Positions 1 through 5,698 of a stretch of 36,273 bases of DNA are shown piece after piece. Below the pieces are notes generated by a model. The model did not search any database. It had not been told where the DNA came from and was given only the letters and a program-made list of their open reading frames with translations. The translations under genes and the position numbers were made by a program. The DNA is from Alphaproteobacteria bacterium. Its GTDB lineage: Bacteria > Pseudomonadota > Alphaproteobacteria > Caulobacterales > Aquidulcibacteraceae. The stretch lies in contig WGOB01000078.1 in NCBI GenBank assembly GCA_016124255.1, forward strand, positions 1-36,273, given 5' to 3'. Positions within the stretch are counted from its first letter, which is position 1; each line of letters begins with the position of its first letter.

Positions 1-101
1 CCGGGGGGTCCCCACCCGATCCCATCCCGAACTCGGTCGTTAAGTCCCCCAGGGCCGATGGTACTACGTCTTAAGGCGTGGGAGAGTAGGTCGTCGCCGG
101 G
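1..101 (+). rRNA. rrf: 5S ribosomal RNA, 3' part
   Basis: The window opens inside a 5S rRNA. The conserved stretch CCCATCCCGAACTCGG and the late GGGAGAGTAGGTCGTCGCC are both present in the right order and spacing. The 5' end lies outside the window, and the 3' end is placed where the GTCGCCGG terminal-stem strand ends, so it may be off by a few bases. It is the tail of an rRNA operon whose 16S and 23S genes would lie upstream. A short hairpin (CCGGG, TCTG loop, CCCGG) begins at the 3' end. Confidence 0.93.
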
Positions 102-151
102 TCTGCCCGGGCCGCGCGTCTGACGCTCAAGATCAACCCTCTTTCACAATG

Positions 152-173
152 ACGGCTTCGGCCGTATTTGTTT
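152..173 (+). terminator. Candidate intrinsic terminator after 5S rRNA
   Basis: A 5-bp stem (ACGGC/GCCGT) closed by a UUCG tetraloop is followed by ATTTGTTT, the form of a rho-independent terminator. It lies about 50 bases after the 5S gene and before tRNA-fMet. If active, the tRNA would need partial read-through or its own promoter. Confidence 0.55.
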
Positions 174-222
174 CGCGGCCGCGCCCGTTCTACGAGTGCG
201 GCCGTTCGCGCAACTGGCGCAG

Positions 223-244
223 CACCAGTTTTGACGCGGGATGG
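223..244 (+). repeat. Duplicate of tRNA-fMet leader and first tRNA bases
   Basis: Positions 223-244 repeat 334-355 with one mismatch in 22 bases; the last 18 bases are identical. The second copy holds the true tRNA-fMet 5' end (first ten tRNA bases CGCGGGATGG), so this copy is a fragment of leader plus tRNA start. The two copies are 111 bp apart and flank the palindromic repeat. Confidence 0.8.
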
Positions 245-276
245 CGCCAGCGGACGCTTGGCCCCGCCCAGCGTCA

Positions 277-294
277 TCCCCGCGAAAGCGGGGA
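277..294. repeat. Palindromic interspersed repeat (REP-like)
   Basis: A perfect 7-bp stem TCCCCGC/GCGGGGA around a GAAA loop sits inside CGTCATCCCCGCGAAAGC...GGGACCCAGG. I recognise this consensus as a widespread small palindromic repeat of alphaproteobacterial intergenic regions; one reading frame through such copies reads VPAFAGMT. Only one copy was noticed in this window. It lies between two copies of the tRNA-fMet leader, which suggests it arrived by insertion or accompanied a duplication. Confidence 0.7.
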
Positions 295-345
295 CCCAGG
301 AGTAAGATGAAGCGGCCGGAACGGCGCTGAAGTCACAAGTTTTGA

Positions 346-422
<77 letters not shown>

Positions 423-492
423 CCTTTCACCGGCGACCGGTCGATGCGGCGCCGCACTGCCGAGGGCCTCATGACCTGCATGGCGATTCTCC

Positions 493-1134
493 GTGCCCGC
501 CCAGAGGCGCACGAACCGAGACACGCGACGCCGGCAACTCGGTCAGAACTTTCTCAGCGAACCGGACGCTGAACGCATCCTCGATCGCGCTGACGTTAGA
601 CCGGACGCGCTTTACATCGATATCGGCGCAGGCCGCGGCGTGCTCTCCCGCGCGCTTGCACGGCGTGGCGCGCGGGTCATCGCCGTGGAGCCGGATCCTG
701 CGTGGGCGGCAAGATTGCGCGCGCTCGGCGACGCCCGCATCACCATCGTCGAGCGGCCCTTTGCAGCGGTCCGTCTGCCGAGCACGCCGTTCCGTGTCCT
801 GAGTTCGCTGCCGTTCGGCGCGACAACCGACATCTTGCGCCGTCTGCTGGACGATCCATCGATCGCGATGGCCCGGGCCGACGTCATCGTGCAATGGGAG
901 GTCGCGAAAAAGCGCACCGCTGAGCCGCCCGCAACGCTGCTCTCCGCCATGTGGGCGCCGTGGTGGGAGTTTCGGATCAGCGGGCGCATCCCTGCTTCCG
1001 CGTTCCGCCCGATCCCGCGCGTGGATGGCGGCGTCCTGACGATCACGAAACGGCGCACGCCGCTTCTGCCGCTGGCGATGGCGCCGACTTACGGCCGCTT
1101 CCTGCGCGAGTCTTGGCCGTTCCCGCCGCGTTGA
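493..1134 (+). CDS. rRNA adenine N6-methyltransferase, Erm/KsgA family
   Basis: The protein (213 aa) begins with a basic stretch, then QLGQNFL (residues 15-21), the signature of Erm and KsgA enzymes. The SAM-binding motif I DIGAGRG is at 43-49, the acidic end of the second strand VEPD at about 65-68, and motif IV SLPF at 105-108, where Ser replaces the more common Asn. This family dimethylates adenine in rRNA: KsgA acts on 16S, Erm on 23S A2058, giving macrolide-lincosamide-streptogramin B resistance. The short C-terminal region and the RRRQLGQNFL start resemble Erm more than KsgA. The GTG at 493 is the first usable start in frame and has no clear Shine-Dalgarno site. It stands 71 bases after tRNA-fMet on the same strand, so co-transcription with the rRNA operon is possible. 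The substrate is inferred only. Confidence 0.8.
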   Translation: MPAQRRTNRDTRRRQLGQNFLSEPDAERILDRADVRPDALYIDIGAGRGVLSRALARRGARVIAVEPDPAWAARLRALGDARITIVERPFAAVRLPSTPFRVLSSLPFGATTDILRRLLDDPSIAMARADVIVQWEVAKKRTAEPPATLLSAMWAPWWEFRISGRIPASAFRPIPRVDGGVLTITKRRTPLLPLAMAPTYGRFLRESWPFPPR

Positions 1135-1144
1135 CGCGCGCGCT

Positions 1145-1624
1145 TCAGAACGCAGAATTTCCCAACGCCTCCGCGATCCGCACGCGGGTGAGCGGCGTCG
1201 TATCGTCCGGCAGGGCATCGAGGGCGAAGAAGCCCCGCTCCGCGATCTCGCCGTTCTCCAGCGGGGCGCACGCGCGCCATCCCTCGATCGCATAGAGCAA
1301 CACGTGGTCGCGCTTGTTCTGAGGGCGGTTGCAGTGCACCGAGATGATCTTGAGCGGACCGAGCGGCTCGATGCCGCCTTCCTCCATCATTTCGCGGCGC
1401 ATCGCTTCCTCTGCGGTTTCGCCGATCTCGACGCCCCCGCCGGGCAAATGCCAGCCGAGGCGATACGTGTGCTTCACCAGCAGCACGCGCCCGTCGCCGT
1501 CGCGCGCGAGCCCGCGCACGCCGAGCGTCATCGGCCGCGTCAACCGCTGCCAGACGCGAAACGCGGGCGTGACGACGCGCGCCGCGCGAATGCGCCACCG
1601 ATAGTGATCCGCCCCGCCGTTCAC
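1145..1624 (-). CDS. Nudix hydrolase
   Basis: The 159-aa protein carries a complete Nudix box, G-x5-E-x7-R-E-U-x-E-E-x-G-U, at about residues 63-85, opening GGVEIGE and closing REMMEEGGI. The family hydrolyses nucleoside diphosphates linked to another group; the substrate cannot be told from sequence. The GTG start at 1624 is preferred because GGGAGG lies 5 bases upstream of it and because the residues before it are Cys/Arg-rich with no family character. The gene is convergent with the methyltransferase, with only 10 bases between the stops. Confidence 0.85.
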   Translation of the reverse strand: MNGGADHYRWRIRAARVVTPAFRVWQRLTRPMTLGVRGLARDGDGRVLLVKHTYRLGWHLPGGGVEIGETAEEAMRREMMEEGGIEPLGPLKIISVHCNRPQNKRDHVLLYAIEGWRACAPLENGEIAERGFFALDALPDDTTPLTRVRIAEALGNSAF

Positions 1625-1700
1625 ATGCGCCTCCCGCTCGTCTCCGATAGCGCGGCGGATCGGGCGCGCACAGAGCCGTGCTGCGCAAAACAATGCGCGC

Positions 1701-1737
1701 AAAAAACAAAGCGGGCCGGAGCGTCGCTCCGGCCCGC
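1701..1737 (-). terminator. Intrinsic terminator of the glycine-zipper lipoprotein gene
   Basis: A 12-bp perfect stem (GCGGGCCGGAGC with GCTCCGGCCCGC, 3-base loop) lies 42 bases past the lipoprotein stop. Read on the minus strand it is followed by TTTGTTTTTT, a strong rho-independent terminator. Confidence 0.85.
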
Positions 1738-1778
1738 GCATGACCGCGCCGCGGTCTCAGCGCAATCACGCTTTCCTG

Positions 1779-2126
1779 TTATCGCGGCGATCCATTCTCC
1801 CAGCACGTCCGGTTCGTGCCTGGAATGTAGTAGTAGAAGCCGCCGTTCCGGTTGTCGCGATAGAGCGGACGATTCGGCGCCGAGCGGCATTCTTCGATGC
1901 GCTGATCCTGGCTGTAGCCGCGCACCGCGCCGGCCGCTGCGCCGACCGCAGCGCCGATCGCGGCGCCTTGGCCTGCATCGCCTTCGCCGGTGTTGTTGCC
2001 GATGATGGCGCCTGCGGCGCCGCCGATCAGCGCGCCGCCAGCGGCGTTGCGTTCAACATTGCCGGTGGTCGTGCACGCGCTGACGGCGAGCATGGCGCCG
2101 GCGATCAATCCCATACGCAAGTTCAT
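1779..2126 (-). CDS. Glycine-zipper outer-membrane lipoprotein
   Basis: The 115-aa protein has a short signal peptide ending in a lipobox (AVSAC, Cys18). A glycine-zipper stretch rich in GGA, GAAxG and GAIIG follows at about residues 29-70, as in SlyB/YMGG-type proteins. A tyrosine-rich tail (GGFYYYIPG) holds one further Cys. Such proteins sit in or near the outer membrane; a precise role is not known. AGGAG lies 7 bases before the ATG. The gene has a candidate EcfG promoter at 2172-2197 and a strong terminator, so it looks monocistronic and stress-induced. Confidence 0.8.
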   Translation of the reverse strand: MNLRMGLIAGAMLAVSACTTTGNVERNAAGGALIGGAAGAIIGNNTGEGDAGQGAAIGAAVGAAAGAVRGYSQDQRIEECRSAPNRPLYRDNRNGGFYYYIPGTNRTCWENGSPR

Positions 2127-2138
2127 GGTGGAGCTCCT

Positions 2139-2164
2139 GGTGAGGTGTCGCGGTGAGGTGTCGC
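2139..2164. repeat. 13-bp tandem duplication in the 5' leader
   Basis: GGTGAGGTGTCGC occurs twice in direct succession (2139-2151 and 2152-2164), between the candidate EcfG promoter and the start codon of the glycine-zipper lipoprotein gene. It would lie in the untranslated leader and could be slippage-prone. Confidence 0.85.
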
Positions 2165-2171
2165 GAGTGGA

Positions 2172-2197
2172 AACGCGTCGGACGCGGCGAGCGTTCC
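2172..2197 (-). promoter_or_regulatory. Candidate EcfG promoter, GGAAC-N17-CGTT
   Basis: Read on the minus strand, GGAAC (2197-2193) and CGTT (2175-2172) are 17 bases apart, a full match to the alphaproteobacterial general-stress sigma EcfG consensus. The -10 element lies 46 bases before the lipoprotein start codon. Confidence 0.75.
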
Positions 2198-2222
2198 AGT
2201 CGGGCGGAGAAATCTGCAGCCG

Positions 2223-2528
2223 TCAGCTGACGGGCGCCGCGTGCGGCGCGGCCGCCGGTCCCGCATCGCCGCGAATGGCGGCCGCGATGACGCGCCCGTC
2301 GGCGTCGCGGGTGACGTTGTGCACGCGCGACATTGAGACCGTGAAATCGCAGTCAGCATTTGTCGCTCCGGGAACCTCGGCCTGAGCGGCGGCGATTTCC
2401 GTGCGCCAATCCTGAAAGGTCGCTTGCGGGGCAGGCGCGTCGATCGTCATGGACTGGCCCTGACTCATCCAGGCCGCGGTCGCGGCGAGGCCAAGGCCCG
2501 CTGCTGCAAGACAGGATTTCATCACCAT
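2223..2528 (-). CDS. Hypothetical exported protein
   Basis: The 101-aa protein starts with MVMKSCLAAAGLGLAATAAW, a Sec signal peptide or a single membrane anchor. A region with the phrases FQDWRTEIAAAQ and CDFTVSMSRVHNVTRDADG follows, and the tail is Ala-rich. I do not recognise the family. The start at 2528 is chosen because GGGAG lies 7 bases upstream; the longer frame to 2633 adds residues that look non-coding. It lies 97 bases upstream of the lipoprotein gene on the same strand. No EcfG-type site with correct spacing was found in front of it. Confidence 0.6.
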   Translation of the reverse strand: MVMKSCLAAAGLGLAATAAWMSQGQSMTIDAPAPQATFQDWRTEIAAAQAEVPGATNADCDFTVSMSRVHNVTRDADGRVIAAAIRGDAGPAAAPHAAPVS

Positions 2529-2626
2529 GGCGAAACTCCCGAGCGCATCATCCAAATCCGTCGACCGAGTGCGTCGACAGAGAGGAAAAGCCGGCTTGCC
2601 GCCGGGCGGTTCCGAACCCGATACGC

Positions 2627-2651
2627 GGAACATGACGCAGAGTTTCGCGTT
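2627..2651 (+). promoter_or_regulatory. Candidate EcfG promoter, GGAAC-N16-CGTT
   Basis: GGAAC (2627-2631) and CGTT (2648-2651) are separated by 16 bases, a perfect match to the EcfG consensus. It precedes the plus-strand DUF1328 gene by 68 bases. Confidence 0.8.
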
Positions 2652-2719
2652 CCATGGACGCTCCGCCCCGTCGCCGGCCTTTGGGCGTCGGCGCGGGCGC
2701 GTTCATCAAGGAGGCCGGA

Positions 2720-2893
2720 ATGTTGAGTTGGGCTTTGATCTTTTTCATCCTGGCGATCATGGCGGCGGCGCTGGGCTTTGGCGGCTTGGCTGGCGCAATG
2801 GCCGGCGTCGCGAAGATCCTCTTCTTCGTCTTTTTGGTGCTGCTGGTGGCCACGTTCATCATGCGCGCCTTCCGCGGCCGCTCCGTGCTCTAA
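2720..2893 (+). CDS. DUF1328 (UPF0391) small membrane protein
   Basis: The 57-aa protein MLSWALIFF... has two hydrophobic helices and ends in a short basic tail, typical of the DUF1328/YtjA family. These are small inner-membrane proteins often induced by stress; the molecular role is unknown. AAGGAGG lies 7 bases before the ATG, so the longer frame from 2654 is rejected. An EcfG-type promoter lies upstream. A close paralogue sits opposite at 2982-3158, and the two share the terminator between them. Confidence 0.88.
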   Translation: MLSWALIFFILAIMAAALGFGGLAGAMAGVAKILFFVFLVLLVATFIMRAFRGRSVL

Positions 2894-2925
2894 CGTGACG
2901 TGACCCTGCACAAATGAAGACAGCA

Positions 2926-2955
2926 AAACGGCCGGCGAGGAATCGCCGGCCGTTT
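2926..2955. terminator. Bidirectional intrinsic terminator
   Basis: A 13-bp perfect stem from AAACGGCCGGCGA to TCGCCGGCCGTTT with a GGAA loop, flanked by A and T runs, lies between two convergent DUF1328 genes and can serve both. Confidence 0.9.
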
Positions 2956-2981
2956 CAGTGCTTCAGGATTGTCAGGCTCCG

Positions 2982-3158
2982 CTAAGCGAGAGGCCCGCGC
3001 CGGCGTGCAAGGCCCATCACCAGACTGACGACGAACAGCACGAGGAAGATGAAGAAGAGGATTTGCGCGATCCCTGCGGACGCCGCAGCGACGCCGCCGA
3101 ACCCGAACACCGCCGCGATGATCGCGACGACAAAGAAGATTAAGGCCCAACTGAGCAT
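2982..3158 (-). CDS. DUF1328 (UPF0391) small membrane protein, second copy
   Basis: The 58-aa protein shares the MLSWALIFF opening and the two-helix layout with the neighbour at 2720, but differs inside the helices ([20 protein letters not shown]) and in the tail (ARRRGPLA). GGAGG lies 7 bases before the ATG at 3158. The facing orientation and shared terminator suggest an inverted local duplication. It has its own perfect EcfG-type promoter 32 bases upstream. Confidence 0.88.
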   Translation of the reverse strand: MLSWALIFFVVAIIAAVFGFGGVAAASAGIAQILFFIFLVLFVVSLVMGLARRRGPLA

Positions 3159-3190
3159 GTGACGCCTCCAATTGCGGTTGCGCAAAGGGA

Positions 3191-3215
3191 AACGAGCGCC
3201 GGATCAGTTCGTTCC
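3191..3215 (-). promoter_or_regulatory. Candidate EcfG promoter, GGAAC-N16-CGTT
   Basis: On the minus strand GGAAC (3215-3211) and CGTT (3194-3191) are 16 bases apart. It drives the DUF1328 gene starting at 3158 and lies back to back with the plus-strand site at 3242. Confidence 0.8.
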
Positions 3216-3241
3216 CCAGCGACTATTTGCGGCGCGGCGAT

Positions 3242-3266
3242 GGAACTTTGGGCGACGCGGTTCGTT
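3242..3266 (+). promoter_or_regulatory. Candidate EcfG promoter, GGAAC-N16-CGTT
   Basis: GGAAC (3242-3246) and CGTT (3263-3266) are 16 bases apart and precede the DUF883 gene by 56 bases. Only 26 bases separate it from the divergent minus-strand site. Confidence 0.8.
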
Positions 3267-3322
3267 CATAGGGCGAATGGAGCGGGCGAATGGGCGCCGG
3301 CTCGTGATCCAAGGAGACGGCT

Positions 3323-3610
3323 ATGGCTGCAGATACGCTGAGCGGGAAAGACAATGGCGCGGAAATGAAGCAGACCTATCGCGCAGTGAAGAACGACGTG
3401 CGCGATCTCGGCCGCGACGTGGGCCACCTTGCCCAGACGGTCGGGGACGAGGCCAAAGTGCGTGCGCGCGACCTCTCGGAAACCGTGCGCGCGCGCAGCG
3501 AGGATGCCTTCGCATCGCTCCAGTCGCAAGTGCGCGAGAAGCCCGGCATGGCGCTCGGGATCGCCGCGGGCGCCGGTCTCCTCATCGGGCTGCTGATGGC
3601 GCGTCGCTGA
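3323..3610 (+). CDS. DUF883 (ElaB/YqjD-like) membrane-anchored protein
   Basis: The 95-aa protein has a long charged helical part (residues 1-72, with KNDVRDLGRDVGHLAQTVGDE) and one C-terminal membrane helix ending in Arg-Arg (GIAAGAGLLIGLLMARR). This is the ElaB/YqjD layout; Escherichia members are tail-anchored and bind ribosomes in stationary phase. AAGGAGA precedes the ATG by 7 bases. The next gene starts 2 bases after the stop, so both should be transcribed from the EcfG-type promoter at 3242. Confidence 0.82.
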   Translation: MAADTLSGKDNGAEMKQTYRAVKNDVRDLGRDVGHLAQTVGDEAKVRARDLSETVRARSEDAFASLQSQVREKPGMALGIAAGAGLLIGLLMARR

Positions 3611-3612
3611 CG

Positions 3613-4062
3613 ATGTGGCTGGGGCGGCCGCTGCGCAGCGTGCAATTGGCCGGCGCGGGGGCGTTCCTCGCGCTGGCTCTTGCCGCAATCGGCTTGGTGT
3701 GGATCAGCATCTGGCTGGTCAATGCGTGCGCGCTTCTGTTGGAAGGCGCGTTCGTGGGTGCAAACCTCAGTCTTGCACCGCTGATTGTCGGCGGCGTGAT
3801 GGTCGCGCCCTTACTGATCTTCATCCTCGTGATCTGGCTCTCTCCGAAACCACGCGAGTCCAATCCGGTGGCGCGCTGGATCGCCAACAGTGACGATGAC
3901 CTTGCAGCGATCACGCGCGCCGCGGAGGGCATGGTGGAGAAATCGCCGATGCTGGCGGTCGCGATCGCGGCGTTGGCCGGCGTTTTAGCGGCGCGTTTTC
4001 CCGCCGCCCTTACGATCCTGATGGGCATCGTCGCCGCCAAGGAAGCGAAGTCTCGCGACTGA
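3613..4062 (+). CDS. Membrane protein downstream of DUF883 (holin-superfamily-like)
   Basis: The 149-aa protein has two strong hydrophobic segments (about residues 13-36 and 48-72), a hydrophilic middle (SPKPRESNPVARW), and a more weakly hydrophobic C-terminal part (about 113-143). The coupling to a DUF883 gene and the helix layout are like the phage-holin/YqjE-type proteins that accompany YqjD homologues, but I see no decisive motif. The ATG at 3613 lies directly after the DUF883 stop, pointing to translational coupling. Confidence 0.7.
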   Translation: MWLGRPLRSVQLAGAGAFLALALAAIGLVWISIWLVNACALLLEGAFVGANLSLAPLIVGGVMVAPLLIFILVIWLSPKPRESNPVARWIANSDDDLAAITRAAEGMVEKSPMLAVAIAALAGVLAARFPAALTILMGIVAAKEAKSRD

Positions 4063-4092
4063 CGCCGCCCGGCCCTCAGCCATGTGGCACAA

Positions 4093-4126
4093 AAAGCGCC
4101 GCCGTCCTTTCGAACGGCGGCGCTTT
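4093..4126. terminator. Bidirectional intrinsic terminator
   Basis: A 13-bp stem from AAAGCGCCGCCGT to ACGGCGGCGCTTT closes an 8-base loop between the convergent membrane-protein and CsbD genes. A/T runs at both ends let it work in both directions. Confidence 0.85.
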
Positions 4127-4146
4127 GGCGTTGGGCGTGACGCGGA

Positions 4147-4347
4147 CTATTTCAGCGTATCCATCCAGCGATCGACCTGGCGTTCGGCCTCTTCCTTGGC
4201 GACGCCGTAGCGCTCCTTGATGCGCCCGATCAACTCGTCGCGGCGGCCGCGCGCTTGCGCGAGATCGTCGTCCGTGAGCTTGCCCCATTGCTGTTGCGCG
4301 GAGCCCTTGACCTGGTCCCACTTGCCTTCAACTTGCGTCCAATTCAT
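4147..4347 (-). CDS. CsbD family stress protein
   Basis: The 66-aa protein MNWTQVEGKWDQVKGSAQQQ... has the CsbD N-terminal signature (W-x-Q-x-x-G-x-W-x-Q-x-K-G) and a long charged helix. CsbD proteins are small, abundant, stress-induced proteins of unknown mechanism. AAAGGAGG stands 6 bases before the ATG. A perfect EcfG-type promoter lies 34 bases upstream of the start codon. Confidence 0.92.
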   Translation of the reverse strand: MNWTQVEGKWDQVKGSAQQQWGKLTDDDLAQARGRRDELIGRIKERYGVAKEEAERQVDRWMDTLK

Positions 4348-4381
4348 CGCATGCCTCCTTTGTGCATAGAGATGACCAGTG

Positions 4382-4406
4382 AACGCGCGCGTCGCCTCCA
4401 CGTTCC
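4382..4406 (-). promoter_or_regulatory. Candidate EcfG promoter, GGAAC-N16-CGTT
   Basis: On the minus strand GGAAC (4406-4402) and CGTT (4385-4382) are 16 bases apart, in front of the CsbD gene. The site lies just after the MFS gene's stop codon, so CsbD has its own stress promoter behind the fatty-acid operon. Confidence 0.8.
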
Positions 4407-4423
4407 GACACGCGCTGCTGATC

Positions 4424-5698
4424 CTATCGGCCGCGGGGATCGTTGAGACGCAACAGCGCCACGAACGCAGCCAGCAGCAACACAACGGCGATAGCGATCA
4501 ATGTCCCCGCGCCAGCGATGTGGACGACAAGCCCGCCGAGGATCGGCCCCGCCGAGGAGATCGCGCCTTCGATCGTTGTGGAAAGCGCAAGGCGCATCGG
4601 CGCGTCTTCGCGCAGGCCGAATTCAAGCACCAGCGTGCCTGCGCTCATGACATAGCCCGAGATGCCCGCGCCCAGCCCGCAGAAACTCGCCAGGATCAGC
4701 GCCGGGGAAGTGGCGAATATCAGGAGGATGCTCGCCGCGATCCAAACGCCGAGCGCTGCGAGAAATGTGATCCGGAAACCCATCCTGTCGCCCATGTACC
4801 CCCACACCAGATTTGAGACCGTGTCCGCGCCCAGGAACGCCAACGACAAAAGCCCGATCGTCGCCCCGTCGAGCGGCATCTGGCGCGCCGCGAACAGGAT
4901 GTAGAACGGCGCCGCCACCCGCCCCCCGACAGCAAGGGCCTGCGCGATGATGAACTGGCGATAGTCGCGGTCCCGGAGCAGCGCCGGAAATTCGCGCACC
5001 CGGTCGATCACGCGCATCCGCGCCCGCACCGTCGGCGCATCGGGCTCGATCATCAGCAGCCGCAGCGCGAGCAGCCCAAGGCTGGTCAAGACGAACGAGA
5101 TGAAAAACGTGGTGGCGTACCCGTTGCCCAAAACGTCATGCTCGATGAGGTAGCGCCCAGCGAAATAGGACAGAAGCGCCGCGATCAGCCCGCCGGTCAG
5201 ATTGCGCCACGCCTGCAGCCGCCCGCGGCGGTTGATCGGAATGACCTTCGCCATCACCACTTGGAAGGCGACGCGCTGCACGCCGGTGAAAACGCCGAGC
5301 AGGAAGAGCAGCGCCATCGTTGCGCCAAGCAGGATGGGCCCCTCGAGAAACCATCCTGCGAGGGCAAGCCCCAGGATCTGCAACCGCATCAAGGAGCCGA
5401 CGCCGATCGCGTAAGGCAAGAGCCGGCGCCGCTGCTCGAAGCGCGCCGCGCCGATGATCGGCGACGCGACCGCTCCAAGTTGAAGCAGCGCCTGGCCAAG
5501 CCCGACAAGCGCCGCCGATCCGGTCAGCGAAAAGATGTACGCCGGCAGGAACGTCGGCGCATACATGAGCCGGAAGCCCGTGAGGCCGAGCATGCCATGC
5601 AGGAAGTGCGCGACATAATTGCGCTTGAGGTTGGTTTCCACCGCGCTGCGAAACACGGCTTCTGGATCGGGGGCGCCGTCTTCGGCCGGCCCGCTCAC
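4424..5698 (-). CDS. MFS transporter
   Basis: The 424-aa protein has about twelve hydrophobic helices and the MFS loop between helices 2 and 3 of each half in degenerate form (one reads VWGYMGDRMGFR). It is likely an inner-membrane carrier; the substrate is unknown. The GTG start at 5698 overlaps the acyl-CoA synthetase stop as GTGA, and the residues from there (SGPAEDGAPDPEAVFRSAVETN) lead directly into helix 1. The longer frame to 6094 is rejected as antisense-like Arg-rich sequence inside the neighbour. Last gene of a three-gene operon, so the substrate may be the acid activated by the synthetase. Confidence 0.85.
   Translation of the reverse strand: MSGPAEDGAPDPEAVFRSAVETNLKRNYVAHFLHGMLGLTGFRLMYAPTFLPAYIFSLTGSAALVGLGQALLQLGAVASPIIGAARFEQRRRLLPYAIGVGSLMRLQILGLALAGWFLEGPILLGATMALLFLLGVFTGVQRVAFQVVMAKVIPINRRGRLQAWRNLTGGLIAALLSYFAGRYLIEHDVLGNGYATTFFISFVLTSLGLLALRLLMIEPDAPTVRARMRVIDRVREFPALLRDRDYRQFIIAQALAVGGRVAAPFYILFAARQMPLDGATIGLLSLAFLGADTVSNLVWGYMGDRMGFRITFLAALGVWIAASILLIFATSPALILASFCGLGAGISGYVMSAGTLVLEFGLREDAPMRLALSTTIEGAISSAGPILGGLVVHIAGAGTLIAIAVVLLLAAFVALLRLNDPRGR

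Noticed and set aside
493-1134. Assigning the methyltransferase as KsgA itself
   Set aside because: Short C-terminal part, the RRRQLGQNFL opening and location beside an rRNA operon fit Erm-like enzymes better, although KsgA-type activity cannot be excluded.
2588-2613. A sixth EcfG-type site for the exported protein at 2223-2528
   Set aside because: GTTCC (2609-2613) gives a -35 on the minus strand, but there is no CGTT at 16 or 17 bases.
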